A stretch of 32,985 nt of DNA from Porticoccaceae bacterium (GCA_002689135.1 NZEU01000048.1:1-32985), one strand, 5' to 3'; positions 19,545 to 30,014 are shown, numbered from the stretch's first letter. The notes: a model not told the origin generated them from the sequence alone. Translations and numbers: made by a program.

Positions 19545-20612
19545 TCATTTTTTAAAATCCAACATTCTGTTGAGCGCCACCATCGCCCTGTCAGCAATAA
19601 TTGGATCCACATATACCTCATTTTTTTCGCCAGCAAGACAATCTAGCAGTCGATCCATTGTATTCATGGCCATCCATGGACAATCACCGCAACTAAAGCA
19701 AGTAGCTCCATTACCTGCCGTGGGAGCCATAAGGAGCTTCTTGTTAGGCACAGCTTGTTGCATTTTGTACAAGATTCCTCGGTCAGTTGCTACGATTAGT
19801 TGGGGATTGGGCATATCCTGAGCGGCTGAAATAAGCTGTGTAGTAGAGCCAACAAAATTTGCAAGGTCGATAATTACCTTCGGAGATTCCGGATGAACTA
19901 GAACAGCCGCATCGGGATACATATTAAGCAGATTCAAGACTCCTTGAGCCTTAAATTCCTCATGCACTATGCAACTCCCATCCCAGAGGAGCATATCCGC
20001 GCCGGTTTTTCTTTGCACATAGCTACCCAGATATCTATCTGGCGCCCAGAGAATTTTCTCTCCTTGTGAATCTAAGTAGTCAATTACCTCTACAGCAATA
20101 CTGGAGGTAACTACCCAATCCGCTCGGGCTTTAACAGCTGCCGAGGTATTTGCATAAACCACAACAGTCCTATCGGGGTTATCATCACAAAATGTCTCAA
20201 ATTGATCTGCTGGGCACCCAATATCGAGGGAGCACGTTGCATCAAGGGAGGGCATCAGAACTCGCTTACCTGGCGAGATAATCTTAGCCGTCTCGCCCAT
20301 AAAAGCTACCCCAGCGACAACGAGCACTTGAGACTCGGAACGTTGACCAAAACGCGCCATCTCAAGTGAGTCAGAAACAATGCCCCCACTCTTTTCAGCT
20401 AGTGATTGAATAGCGGGATTGGTGTAATAATGAGCAATCAAACTTACGTTCTTATCTACCAGCAGATGTTGAAGTTGCTCTAGGGTCTCGACAGCATCAG
20501 CGCTTGAACTAAGTCTCTTAGTTGGGATTTCGTTTAAATGTCGACGTACCAGCTCACGAGGACTTAAATTTGATAACAAACTTTCGGAATCAAGGGCCAT
20601 AGCCAACTCCAA
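19545..20612 (-). CDS. nadA: Quinolinate synthase A
   Basis: '[31 protein letters not shown]', '[21 protein letters not shown]', '[13 protein letters not shown]'. Start may be the internal ATG near 20600. Confidence 0.97.
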   Translation of the reverse strand: MELAMALDSESLLSNLSPRELVRRHLNEIPTKRLSSSADAVETLEQLQHLLVDKNVSLIAHYYTNPAIQSLAEKSGGIVSDSLEMARFGQRSESQVLVVAGVAFMGETAKIISPGKRVLMPSLDATCSLDIGCPADQFETFCDDNPDRTVVVYANTSAAVKARADWVVTSSIAVEVIDYLDSQGEKILWAPDRYLGSYVQRKTGADMLLWDGSCIVHEEFKAQGVLNLLNMYPDAAVLVHPESPKVIIDLANFVGSTTQLISAAQDMPNPQLIVATDRGILYKMQQAVPNKKLLMAPTAGNGATCFSCGDCPWMAMNTMDRLLDCLAGEKNEVYVDPIIADRAMVALNRMLDFKK

Positions 20613-20697
20613 AGTACCTGCCTAAAGTCTTCAAAATTCTGTGTATTTCCATACTATGAGTATATAGTTTTGGCCTCGACATAATTTCGGTGAGATA

Positions 20698-20826
20698 CTA
20701 AAGCGTCGACAAAATATATACAAATGCACTGACAACAATAACAAGCACTACTACCGCTGCAATTGCATCGACGCGGCTGTCATCTGAATCGTTCACCTTA
20801 TTCGGTTTTGGTTGATTTTCTGTCAT
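20698..20826 (-). CDS. Predicted small single-TM protein (42 aa), not in the ORF track
   Basis: Hand translation: MTENQPKPNKVNDSDDSRVDAIAAVVVLVIVVSAFVYILSTL*. Charged soluble N-terminus followed by one hydrophobic helix; purine-rich AGAAGAGAAAAA upstream. Confidence 0.5.
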   Translation of the reverse strand: MTENQPKPNKVNDSDDSRVDAIAAVVVLVIVVSAFVYILSTL

Positions 20827-20852
20827 CACATTTTTTCTCTTCTGACCACATA

Positions 20853-20954
20853 ATGTATACTAACAACCCTATTAAGCAATGTCTCGCCGATTCTGCCGAA
20901 AACTATCACAACTGGTTTACTTTTGGCCTAGCATGTTTAGATCAGTATCGGTAA
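20853..20954 (+). CDS. Possible 33-aa small ORF or gene remnant
   Basis: MYTNNPIKQCLADSAENYHNWFTFGLACLDQYR*; followed within 16 nt by a terminator-like hairpin. Confidence 0.3.
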   Translation: MYTNNPIKQCLADSAENYHNWFTFGLACLDQYR

Positions 20955-20969
20955 AAGATTCAGTTGACA

Positions 20970-21001
20970 CTGTGGATCAAAGATCTTCTACAGAATTTTT
21001 T
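20970..21001 (+). terminator. Terminator-like hairpin with T-run
   Basis: CTGTgGATC-AAA-GATCttctACAG followed by AATTTTTT; imperfect stem with an internal loop. Confidence 0.4.
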
Positions 21002-21058
21002 AATTTAACATTATTGGTTTACTGCTTTTGTAATGTTAGCATCGAGAGATAAATAATT

Positions 21059-22216
21059 ATGCATGAAAGTCTAATTCAATTATTCTTTTTCATTTTTAGC
21101 GGTGCTGCGATGCTCGCAACACTGGCGCTTTTCGGTCGCCAACCGCTCATCATTGCGTATATAGCCCTCGGAGTTTTAATCGGGCCTTACTCGCTTCAAT
21201 GGGTAACCAATGTCGACACAATATCTTCAATATCGGAAATCGGTATTATCTTCCTTCTATTTCTTTTGGGTCTTGATATGCAGCCAAAGGCACTTATTAA
21301 AGTGTTGCGCCAAGCCACTCAATCGACAATGATCAGCTCAATTCTTTTTAGCATCACTGGATATTCTCTAGGGCATATTTTTGGTTTTTCACACCTAGAA
21401 AATCTGATTATTGGCGCCTCAATGATATTTTCAAGCACAATCATTGGGATAAAGCTCTTACCCACCACAGCGCTTCACCATAAGCACTCAGGCGAGTTGA
21501 TGGTGGGAATGTTGCTCATGCAAGACTTTTTAGCAATCATCATATTATTACTGATTATGTCAGATAATGTAAATTTTAAAGAATTGAGCTTAACCCTGTT
21601 GGCTCTCCCACTGCTTATTTTTGGAGCTTTTATTATTGTTCGCTTTCTACTTCTGCCACTGTTCATAAGGTTTGAGCAGATCGGGGAGTATATTTTTCTG
21701 ATCGCGATAGGTTGGTGCCTCGGAACAGCTGAGGCTTCCGCTCAATTGGGTTTATCTAGAGAAATTGGCGCATTTATAGCGGGCATCTCCATCGCGACAT
21801 GCCCCCTTTCAAAACATATTGCATTGAGTTTAAAACCCCTACGCGACTTCTTTTTGATCTTATTTTTTTTCTCCCTAGGTGCCGGTTTCAATATAACTCT
21901 TATCCCCGAAATAGGTTTAGCAGTTGTATTTTTTACCGTCGTCATCCTCGCAATTAAACCAATTACCTATTTCTACCTTCTACGCTCGCAAAGCGAGTCG
22001 CCATCTTTAGCTTGGGATATTGGATTTCGATTAGGACAAAATAGTGAATTTTCGTTGCTGATCGCATATCTAGCGTATAGTAGTAATCTTATTGGAAGCG
22101 AATCATCTCATCTGATTCAAGCAGTCGCGATCTTGACCTTTATATTTTCCAGTTACATAGTAGTGCTAAAGTTTCCGACCCCGATTGCCGCAAACGATAG
22201 TCTTCGGCGAGACTAA
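21059..22216 (+). CDS. CPA2-family cation:proton antiporter (membrane domain only)
   Basis: 'PLIIAYIALGVLIGP', 'SEIGIIFLLFLLGLDMQPKAL', 'GASMIFSSTIIGIKLLP', 'LSREIGAFIAGISIA'; no C-terminal TrkA-N domain within 385 aa. Confidence 0.9.
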   Translation: MHESLIQLFFFIFSGAAMLATLALFGRQPLIIAYIALGVLIGPYSLQWVTNVDTISSISEIGIIFLLFLLGLDMQPKALIKVLRQATQSTMISSILFSITGYSLGHIFGFSHLENLIIGASMIFSSTIIGIKLLPTTALHHKHSGELMVGMLLMQDFLAIIILLLIMSDNVNFKELSLTLLALPLLIFGAFIIVRFLLLPLFIRFEQIGEYIFLIAIGWCLGTAEASAQLGLSREIGAFIAGISIATCPLSKHIALSLKPLRDFFLILFFFSLGAGFNITLIPEIGLAVVFFTVVILAIKPITYFYLLRSQSESPSLAWDIGFRLGQNSEFSLLIAYLAYSSNLIGSESSHLIQAVAILTFIFSSYIVVLKFPTPIAANDSLRRD

Positions 22217-22233
22217 TTTTGTTCTGCGCTTAC

Positions 22234-23298
22234 TTAAGGAAGGTTGTGGGAGTTACCTGTAAGTCTCTGCCACCATTTGACAAGAAGAGTATCGATCGCG
22301 TTCTCCGCTGATATACCAAGTCGCTCCGTTAACGATTTATTAAGAATATATTTGACCTCCAGAACATCAGCTGTCTGCATTGATGATATCAGGTACTCGT
22401 CGCTCGTTTTCAAGTCATCGACTAGCCCTAGCTCTAAAGCTTTACTGCCATACCAAACTTCACCCGTGGCAATTTGGTCAATTTCTATTTTCTCCCGCCG
22501 CTCACTAACATACTGCTTGAAAAGCTGGTGTGTTTCCTCTAGCTCGTTGACAAATTTTTCTCTTCCTTTTGCGGTATTTTCTCCAAATAGCGTCAACGTA
22601 CGCTTGTACTCTCCCGCTGTGAGTAATTCAAAATCAATCTTGTTATGCTTCAGTACACGGTTAAAATTTGGTAATTGAGCAACCACTCCAATGGAGCCCA
22701 ATACTGCAAATGGGGCCGCTATTATTTGATCAGCAACGCAAGCCATCATGTATCCCCCGCTAGCGGCTACTTTGTCCACGCTAACCGTAATGGGAATATC
22801 TTTCTTTCTTAGTCGATCCAGTTGACTAGCTGCCAGTCCATAGCTATGTACCATTCCTCCCGCACTTTCTAAACGGAGTAACACCTCATCCGAAGTTTTG
22901 GCGGTTGTAAGCACTGCACTTATCTCTTCTCTCAAGTTAACGACAGAAGATGCATTCATATTGCCTTCAAAGCTTAATACATAGACACGTTTTCGAGGAG
23001 CACCATCGAGAGAGACCTGATCTTTTGCTGCTTTTTTTTCGTTTTTTCTCTCCAGCTTTTTTTTATCATGAAGGCTCTTTTCCTCTATTTTTTTCTCCGC
23101 ATCATTGAGCACCGCCAAATGCATAAGATTACTCGTATCCTCATACAGATCATTTAGCCGGGTAACCATGAGATCTCCCTTTCCGGATCCCGCTCGTTTA
23201 TTACGAAGTAACGATATTAAGGCAGTTACGGACAGAAGGATTAACGCGAAGGTGACTAGCTTTGCAAAAAATAACCCGTAATCATATAAAAATTCCAA
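22234..23298 (-). CDS. sohB: Probable signal peptide peptidase-like serine protease SohB
   Basis: 'VLRLESAGGMVHSYGLAASQLDRLR', 'VDKVAASGGYMMACVADQIIAAPFAVLGSIGVVAQLPNFNRVLKHNKIDFE'. Confidence 0.95.
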   Translation of the reverse strand: MEFLYDYGLFFAKLVTFALILLSVTALISLLRNKRAGSGKGDLMVTRLNDLYEDTSNLMHLAVLNDAEKKIEEKSLHDKKKLERKNEKKAAKDQVSLDGAPRKRVYVLSFEGNMNASSVVNLREEISAVLTTAKTSDEVLLRLESAGGMVHSYGLAASQLDRLRKKDIPITVSVDKVAASGGYMMACVADQIIAAPFAVLGSIGVVAQLPNFNRVLKHNKIDFELLTAGEYKRTLTLFGENTAKGREKFVNELEETHQLFKQYVSERREKIEIDQIATGEVWYGSKALELGLVDDLKTSDEYLISSMQTADVLEVKYILNKSLTERLGISAENAIDTLLVKWWQRLTGNSHNLP

Positions 23299-23342
23299 AG
23301 CTGTCTCCTGTTGTTTTCAGCTCAAATACAACTTAAATAAAA

Positions 23343-24191
23343 TCACCACTTATTTTGATTTTCTAAGCCCTTGGCACTGATGAGAAATTTTTCAATTAAT
23401 AATCCCGAGAGTACAGCGGGTGGTGGCACTGAGGGCGGCATTTTATCACAGTGCCACCATCGTGCCTCACTTATTTCTACTCCGTCCACATTGATATGTT
23501 CCGAAGCAGCCTCTGCCATAAACCCTAACATCAGCTGACTTGGAAAGGGCCAAGACTGACTGCCAATATATTGTGGCTTTTTTATAAGAATTCCCACTTC
23601 TTCAAAAACCTCTCTATGCAAGGCATCCTCAGCACTCTCCCCGGCCTCAATAAAGCCTGCTACCGCACTAAAAAGTCCATCCGCCCAGTTCAATTGACGA
23701 GCTAACAGACAATATTCGCCCTTAGTTACCACCACAATTACACACGGAGAAATACGAGGATAGTATGGTTTTGAACATCTGATACAGCTCAAACTGTGTT
23801 CAGGGCCTTGAATCTCGGTTGCATTACCACAAGCGCCGCAAAATATATGGCTTTTTTTCCACTCTAAAAGCTGGACCGCCCGACATGCTAAAGTAAAGTT
23901 CAACTCATCGATTGATATGAGTAACTCTCTTAAGTTAATTACAGAATAATCCTCTAAGTAGCATACATCATCAGACAAATCCCAAACCTCATAGTCAAAA
24001 TCACCACAAGTCCCCAGCATTAATGTAGAAATACAATAATTCTTCACTGAGTCAATATCATGAATAGAGAAAATGAACTCTCTTTCCCTGACAAGAATCG
24101 ATCCATTGACGACACAGATCACAATTTTTTCGGCACTCTCCCGTCCTACGAAAGTAAATGAAAAACGTTCATTTATCGACTTTTTCAACAA
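23343..24191 (-). CDS. nudC: NADH pyrophosphatase / NAD-capped RNA hydrolase
   Basis: Zn-ribbon 'FCGACGN..CIRCSKPYYPRISPCVIV'; Nudix box 'GFIEAGESAEDALHREVFEEVGI'; 'SQSWPFPSQLMLGF'. Confidence 0.96.
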   Translation of the reverse strand: MLKKSINERFSFTFVGRESAEKIVICVVNGSILVREREFIFSIHDIDSVKNYCISTLMLGTCGDFDYEVWDLSDDVCYLEDYSVINLRELLISIDELNFTLACRAVQLLEWKKSHIFCGACGNATEIQGPEHSLSCIRCSKPYYPRISPCVIVVVTKGEYCLLARQLNWADGLFSAVAGFIEAGESAEDALHREVFEEVGILIKKPQYIGSQSWPFPSQLMLGFMAEAASEHINVDGVEISEARWWHCDKMPPSVPPPAVLSGLLIEKFLISAKGLENQNKW

Positions 24192-24328
24192 AATAAAGCT
24201 CCGATATTAAAAAGGCTTGCTTGCCTCTTGCAAAAATAGATCTCAATAGATACAGTTTCGATGAATAACATCGTTTGTTTCTCTCAAAAATTAAAAAAAT
24301 ACTTCACACCCAAGGTTAAAAAATAAAT

Positions 24329-25828
24329 ATGTCTCTTTCGTCGGCATTTGCGCAAAATTTTTTAGGTCACTCCCCTAAGTGGTACCAGAAAGCAATCATC
24401 GGTTTTTTAATAATAAATCCAATGGCGCTATACCTCTTGGGGCCTTTCGTCACGGGATGGCTGTTAATAGGAGAATTTATATTTACCCTTGCCATGGCTT
24501 TAAAATGCTACCCACTGCAGCCGGGCGGGCTTTTAGCAATCGAAGCCATAGCCCTTGGGCTGGCGTCCCCCGACAGTGTATATAGAGAGACAGTCTCAAA
24601 CTTCCAAGTAATCCTACTCCTAATGTTTATGGTAGCAGGAATATACTTTATGAGGGATATGTTGCTGTTCGTATTTACAAAAATTTTACTTACCATTAGG
24701 TCGAAAATATTACTTTCGCTTCTTTTTAGTTTTGCCGGAGCTTTTCTGTCAGCATTCCTCGATGCCCTCACGGTCACAGCGGTCCTGATTTCCGTCGCCG
24801 TAGGCTTTTACAGCGTGTACCACCGTGTCGCAAGTGGTAAAGACATCAATTCTACTGACCACGACCACACCACAGATGATGAGGTGAGGGCTGAAAATCA
24901 GGAGACCTTGGAGCAATTTAGCGCATTTTTAAGGAGTTTAATAATGCATGGTGCAGTTGGCACTGCCTTAGGCGGGGTATGCACTGTAGTCGGTGAACCT
25001 CAGAACCTTTTAATTGCTGAAAAGGCTGGCTGGGATTTTATGACATTTTTCTGGATTATGGCTCCAGTAACTATGCCCGTTTTAGTCTGCGGCCTGATAA
25101 CGTGTGTTGTTATAGAGAAGCTCGGTATTTTGGGATACGGTGCGCAACTCCCTCAGGAAGTGAGATTAGTACTGGAAAACTTTAACGCGCAAGAGCAAGC
25201 GAATCGGACCCAAAAAGATGTTGCGGCACTCATGGTGCAATTTACAGTTGCTGTTATATTAGTATTTGCTCTGGCATTTCACATTGCCCCCGTCGGACTG
25301 ATTGGATTGATGATTATTGTTCTACTAACGGCATTTAATGGGGTCATAGATGAGCATAAAATCGGCCATGCATTCGAAGAGGCTCTTCCATTTACTGCGC
25401 TCTTAGTCGTGTTTTTCGCGATCGTCGCGGTCATTCACGAGCAACATCTCTTTTCACCGGTTATATCAGTGGTTCTTTCCATGGATGAGGGTATACAGCC
25501 GGGCATGTTTTTCTTAGCGAATGGAATCTTGTCTATGATAAGTGATAACGTGTTTGTAGCTACGGTCTATATCAACGAGGTAAAAGCAGTGCTTGATTCC
25601 GGGGGAATAAGCAGAGAGCATTTTGATAAACTAACGGTAGCCATCAATACTGGAACAAATCTTCCAAGTGTCGCGACGCCAAATGGACAAGCCGCCTTTT
25701 TATTTTTGTTGACATCTGCTCTAGCTCCTTTAATACAACTTTCATATATGAGGATGGTTGTCATGGCGCTTCCATATACAATAGTTCTTACGATAGTTGG
25801 ATTCACAGCAGTTATTTACATGATCTAG
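24329..25828 (+). CDS. nhaB: Na+/H+ antiporter NhaB
   Basis: '[21 protein letters not shown]', '[23 protein letters not shown]'-like region, '[20 protein letters not shown]', '[31 protein letters not shown]'. Confidence 0.97.
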   Translation: MSLSSAFAQNFLGHSPKWYQKAIIGFLIINPMALYLLGPFVTGWLLIGEFIFTLAMALKCYPLQPGGLLAIEAIALGLASPDSVYRETVSNFQVILLLMFMVAGIYFMRDMLLFVFTKILLTIRSKILLSLLFSFAGAFLSAFLDALTVTAVLISVAVGFYSVYHRVASGKDINSTDHDHTTDDEVRAENQETLEQFSAFLRSLIMHGAVGTALGGVCTVVGEPQNLLIAEKAGWDFMTFFWIMAPVTMPVLVCGLITCVVIEKLGILGYGAQLPQEVRLVLENFNAQEQANRTQKDVAALMVQFTVAVILVFALAFHIAPVGLIGLMIIVLLTAFNGVIDEHKIGHAFEEALPFTALLVVFFAIVAVIHEQHLFSPVISVVLSMDEGIQPGMFFLANGILSMISDNVFVATVYINEVKAVLDSGGISREHFDKLTVAINTGTNLPSVATPNGQAAFLFLLTSALAPLIQLSYMRMVVMALPYTIVLTIVGFTAVIYMI

Positions 25829-25876
25829 AACGCGTATCCCTGGGCCTAGGGCACATCCAGACACTTGTCTTTGGTA

Positions 25877-27052
25877 TTAACGAGACAATTCCTCCATGCC
25901 CCGTTCAAGGCCATCTAACGTGAGAGGATACATTCTATCTTTAACTAACCCGCGTAACATGGATATGGAGGGCGTGTAATGCCAATAACTCTCCTCGACC
26001 GGGTTAATCCAAATAACATTTTTGTATGTGCCTGACACCCTTTGCATCCATACCGCCCCAGACTCTTCATTCTGGTATTCAACGCTACCACCAGGACTAC
26101 TTATCTCATAAGGAGCCATAGATGCGTCTCCAACAAAGATTACCTTATAATCTGACGAGTACTTGTTTAGAAGTTCATGCGTCTTTATTTGTTGATCTTT
26201 ACGCCTTCGATTCTCCTTCCAAACATAATCATACAGACAATTATGAAAATAAAAATACTCCAGATGTTTAAATTCAGTCTTAGCGGCTGAAAATAGTTCC
26301 TCACAGAGGGTCACAAACGGATCCATTGACCCACCGATATCAAAGAAAATAAGCACTTTGACTGAATTACGTCGTTCAGGAACCATCTTCAAGTCAAGTA
26401 ATCCAGCGTTTCGAGCGGTACTAAGGATGGTATCGCCGAGATCTAACAAATCTGCTGCGCCCTCACGCGCGAATTTTCGTAGTCTCCGCAGTGCAATTTT
26501 AATATTTCTCGTCCCTATTTCTACAGAATCATCTAAATCTCGATACTGGCGCTCATCCCAAACCTTTACCGCGCTACCAGATCCACCAGGACCTCCAATG
26601 CGAATCCCCTCTGGGTTATAGCCTCCGTGTCCGAATGGTGAGGTCCCGCGGGTCCCGATCCACTTATTACCTCCTTGGTGCCGTTCCGACTGCTCTTCTA
26701 GTCGTTTTTTAAATTCTTCAAGAAGCTTTTCCAGACCTCCTAGGCTCTGAATTTTCGCTTTTTCCTCCTCTGTAAAGTGTTTTTCGAATTCCTTTTTTAA
26801 CCATTCTTCGGGTATGAGAAATTCCAAAATTTGATCTATATTTTGCATATTTTTAAAGTAAGCCCCGAATGCTCTGTCAAAACGATCAAAATATCGTTCA
26901 TCTTTTACCATACAAAGCCGAGCGAGGAGATAAAAGTCATCAGTGGATCCAAACGAAAGATTTTTATCCATAGCACAAATCAAATCTAATAGCTCCTTAA
27001 TTGAGACTGGCACCCCAGATTGCTTAACCATATTAAAAAAATTTATTAGCAT
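25877..27052 (-). CDS. VWA domain-containing (CoxE-like) protein
   Basis: 'VLIFFDIGGSMDPFVTLCEELFSAAK' MIDAS-like motif, 'GGHDPYNPEG'-type glycine-rich segment, 'VIFVGDASMAPYE'. Confidence 0.9.
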   Translation of the reverse strand: MLINFFNMVKQSGVPVSIKELLDLICAMDKNLSFGSTDDFYLLARLCMVKDERYFDRFDRAFGAYFKNMQNIDQILEFLIPEEWLKKEFEKHFTEEEKAKIQSLGGLEKLLEEFKKRLEEQSERHQGGNKWIGTRGTSPFGHGGYNPEGIRIGGPGGSGSAVKVWDERQYRDLDDSVEIGTRNIKIALRRLRKFAREGAADLLDLGDTILSTARNAGLLDLKMVPERRNSVKVLIFFDIGGSMDPFVTLCEELFSAAKTEFKHLEYFYFHNCLYDYVWKENRRRKDQQIKTHELLNKYSSDYKVIFVGDASMAPYEISSPGGSVEYQNEESGAVWMQRVSGTYKNVIWINPVEESYWHYTPSISMLRGLVKDRMYPLTLDGLERGMEELSR

Positions 27053-27060
27053 GATTTAGG

Positions 27061-27906
27061 TCATCTCAACTCTCGTCTTGTCATAAATGCCAATCTCTCC
27101 AGTAAATGCACATCTTGCTCATTTTTTAATAAAGCACCATAGAGCGGGGGAATGGCTTTCGTTGGGTCTCGATTTGTTAGAATATCCTCTGGGATGTCGT
27201 CAGACATGACAAGTTTTAACCAGTCGACTAGCTCTGAGGTGGAAGGTTTCTTCTTCAAACCAGGAACTTTTCGAACATCAAAAAATATTTCCAGCGCTAT
27301 ATCAACAAGTTTCTTTTTAATATCGGGAAAATGCACATCCACAATGCGTTGCATTGTAGGTCTATCGGGAAAATTTATGAAATGGAAAAAACAGCGTCTC
27401 AAAAATGCATCAGGTAATTCCTTTTCGTTATTGCTGGTAATAATAACAATAGGCCTCTGAACTGCCCGAACCGTCTGGCCCGTCTCATACACATAGAATT
27501 CCATTCGATCCAGCTCTAACAGGAGGTCATTCGGAAACTCTATGTCTGCCTTATCTATTTCGTCAATCAACAAAACAACTTGCTCTCGCGAGGTGAAGGC
27601 CTCCCAAAGCTTTCCTTTGTCAATATAGTTGGCAATGTCATGTACCTTTTCGTCTCCAAGCTGTGAATCTCGTAGTCTTGAAACCGCATCATACTCATAT
27701 AATCCCTGTTGTGCCTTAGTTGTCGATTTTATATGCCATGAGAGCATTTTTTTCCCCAAGGCCTTTGATACCTCTTCCGCAAGCATAGTCTTTCCAGTTC
27801 CCGGTTCCCCCTTTATGAGCAAAGGGCGTTCAAGAGTAACCGCAGCATTTACCGCAAGTTGAAGCTCTTCTGTAGCAATGTAGTTTTCTGTACCAGTAAA
27901 TTTCAT
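27061..27906 (-). CDS. MoxR-family AAA+ ATPase
   Basis: Walker A 'IKGEPGTGKTMLAEEV', Walker B 'VVLLIDEIDKAD', sensor 'PIVIITSNNEKELPDAFLRRCFFHFI'. Confidence 0.94.
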   Translation of the reverse strand: MKFTGTENYIATEELQLAVNAAVTLERPLLIKGEPGTGKTMLAEEVSKALGKKMLSWHIKSTTKAQQGLYEYDAVSRLRDSQLGDEKVHDIANYIDKGKLWEAFTSREQVVLLIDEIDKADIEFPNDLLLELDRMEFYVYETGQTVRAVQRPIVIITSNNEKELPDAFLRRCFFHFINFPDRPTMQRIVDVHFPDIKKKLVDIALEIFFDVRKVPGLKKKPSTSELVDWLKLVMSDDIPEDILTNRDPTKAIPPLYGALLKNEQDVHLLERLAFMTRRELR

Positions 27907-28026
27907 ATTCTTTATTATCCACTCTTCGATGCATTATTATAATCACATTCCGCAATCACTCAAACGAAAAGTCGATCGGGGCCAACAGCTGACCCTTTAA
28001 TAAATTCTCAACGAAATGCTACTGTG

Positions 28027-28434
28027 TTACGTATGGGATCTACGACGTTTATCTGAGGAAAACGCAGGCCGCACCCTGACCGGAGGTGGTCTTTTCATTT
28101 TTTTCCACAAAAACTTTGAGGAGCCATATAAAGTAAGCGTTATTATTATCATCGCCAAAATTGGAGCGAGGCCCCGTTGAAACCCTGAATCTAGTAATAA
28201 ACCCTCATATAAGCTCACGAAGAAAGCGGGCGCTAAATGAAAGTCGTCATAATATGCTGTGACTGGAGTCATAAAAAATACAATAGCAACAAGCACCATA
28301 CCTTGCCGAAGGGCCGAGCTCTTTAAACCTCTAACCATATACCAGAAGCACAACAGCAAAGAAAACACGCCGAATGAATAAGCAATCCATCCCCAAAAAT
28401 AATTTTCAGTTGAGTACACTACTAATCCACCCAA
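28027..28434 (-). CDS. Small multi-TM membrane protein of unknown function
   Basis: 135 aa with about four hydrophobic segments and a basic tail; overlaps the ycgN end by 13 bp, suggesting translational coupling. Confidence 0.7.
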   Translation of the reverse strand: MGGLVVYSTENYFWGWIAYSFGVFSLLLCFWYMVRGLKSSALRQGMVLVAIVFFMTPVTAYYDDFHLAPAFFVSLYEGLLLDSGFQRGLAPILAMIIITLTLYGSSKFLWKKMKRPPPVRVRPAFSSDKRRRSHT

Positions 28435-28868
28435 CGTATGATATGGTTTTCCAAATCTTGATCTTTAACATGAGTTTCAGAAATGACCCTGCCCATGATA
28501 GAGGCACCACTCGACTGAACAAGATACTCAGAACCGCTTAAAAGATGATGCCAACTGGGCAAATCTATACCTTCTGCAACCAACCGATAGGCACAACTGG
28601 ATGGCAGCCAGCTTAGTTCAGCAATATTTACCGAATCTAATTTGACGCAGTCCTTAACCTTATCTCGATTTTTATAATCAGAACATTGACATGTGGTCTG
28701 ATCCATAAATTCGCAAACTACCTCCGTAAAAAAAATTTGCTCAGTATCGACGTCTTCCAATTTTACTAAACAGCACTTGCCGCAACGATCACAGAGTAGT
28801 TCCCACTCATATTCTGTCATTTCCTCTAGACATTTTTTTTGCCAAAATTTCTCATCATATGTACCCAT
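28422..28868 (-). CDS. YcgN/UPF0260 cysteine cluster protein
   Basis: 'FWQKKCLEEMTEYEWELLCDRCGKCCLVKLEDVD', 'DYKNRDKVKDCVKL', 'WLPSSCAYRLVAEG'. Start ATG at 28868 avoids overlap with rnd. Confidence 0.92.
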   Translation of the reverse strand: MGTYDEKFWQKKCLEEMTEYEWELLCDRCGKCCLVKLEDVDTEQIFFTEVVCEFMDQTTCQCSDYKNRDKVKDCVKLDSVNIAELSWLPSSCAYRLVAEGIDLPSWHHLLSGSEYLVQSSGASIMGRVISETHVKDQDLENHIIRWVD

Positions 28869-28903
28869 AACTAGTCTAAAAACCCCTTCAGTCTTTAAAA
28901 ATC

Positions 28904-30013
28904 TTATCCAATATCTGAGATAAACTCTAAGATTATAGGCTTGACGATCTCTACACGCCAACCCTTCAGTAATCGTGGTGGCCAGCATACGTTGCCACTT
29001 AATGCGCTCCTAACAATAACCTCTAATTCTTTCTTTGATGCCAATATTTCAACCGGAATTTCGCGGGACTCACCAAAGTTAGTCAAACACTGATAAAGTT
29101 TCTTTACAATTGTGTTAGCCGAGTTATTTGGTAGACTCGGTATCACTGTAACTTCTTGATCACCATAACTTTTTTGAATTTCAGATATTATAGTCTTACC
29201 AAAGATTCGAATATCTTTTGCACGAAGATCTTTTATGGAAAATAAATCTGAGTGCATTTGTGGAAGATTAGCGGCAAGTTTAAGTAATATGGTGTCTGAC
29301 AGGATATGCTTTCGCGGCTTATCATTCAATCTCGCAGTTTTCTCTCGCCAATAACTAAGACGTCTTAGCGCGTTGAGCGATAGTGCGCCTAACCGATGCT
29401 TACCTTTGAACCGTTCAAAATAAAACTCTAGACTCTCACGCGCCGCAACGTTGTCAATCACTATGCTAATTTCGTCCTGAAACCAAGAGCAGCGTCCCAA
29501 TAAACTTAATTTATTGGAGAGGATCTCATACAAGCGTTCTAGATATACCACATCATCTTCTGCATATTTTAATTGTTCCTCTGAGAGAGGTCTCGCCAAC
29601 CAATTTGACCGAGTGACTGATTTGGTCACTCGTATATCTGTTAAAGATTCTAGAAGGCTGGCATAACTTATTGAATATGATATGTTTGCTAAGCCAGCCG
29701 CGATTTGTGTGTCAAAAATCTTATTTGGAGATATATGGGCGGAGTATCTAAGAACCTCGAGGTCCTCGGCACACGCATGCATCACCAGTGTACATTCGGG
29801 ATTTTCTAATAGTCGTTTCAGCGGTGTTAAATCATCAATGCTCGGTGCATCGATCAACCAACAGTGCCCACCGTTATAAATTTGTATGAGTGCCAACTTC
29901 GGGTAGAAGGTATTGGACCTCATAAACTCAGTGTCAAGACACAATATTTTTTTACTAGCCAGTCTCTGTGTGAGATTGACTAACCCATTATAGTTTTCTA
30001 TCCAAAAGACCAT
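28904..30013 (-). CDS. rnd: Ribonuclease D
   Basis: DEDD exonuclease: 'LCLDTEFMRSNTFYPKLALIQI', 'HACAEDLEVL', 'FDTQIAAGL', 'YAEDDVVYL'; HRDC-like region. Confidence 0.95.
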   Translation of the reverse strand: MVFWIENYNGLVNLTQRLASKKILCLDTEFMRSNTFYPKLALIQIYNGGHCWLIDAPSIDDLTPLKRLLENPECTLVMHACAEDLEVLRYSAHISPNKIFDTQIAAGLANISYSISYASLLESLTDIRVTKSVTRSNWLARPLSEEQLKYAEDDVVYLERLYEILSNKLSLLGRCSWFQDEISIVIDNVAARESLEFYFERFKGKHRLGALSLNALRRLSYWREKTARLNDKPRKHILSDTILLKLAANLPQMHSDLFSIKDLRAKDIRIFGKTIISEIQKSYGDQEVTVIPSLPNNSANTIVKKLYQCLTNFGESREIPVEILASKKELEVIVRSALSGNVCWPPRLLKGWRVEIVKPIILEFISDIG

Positions 30014-30014
30014 G

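Noticed and set aside
21059-22216. Truncated/pseudogene Kef-type antiporter
   Set aside because: The lack of a TrkA-N domain is common among CPA2 proteins; the membrane domain appears intact.
22244-22678. 144-aa plus-strand ORF inside sohB
   Set aside because: Antisense shadow ORF of sohB, Ser/Leu-rich translation typical of reverse-complement frames.
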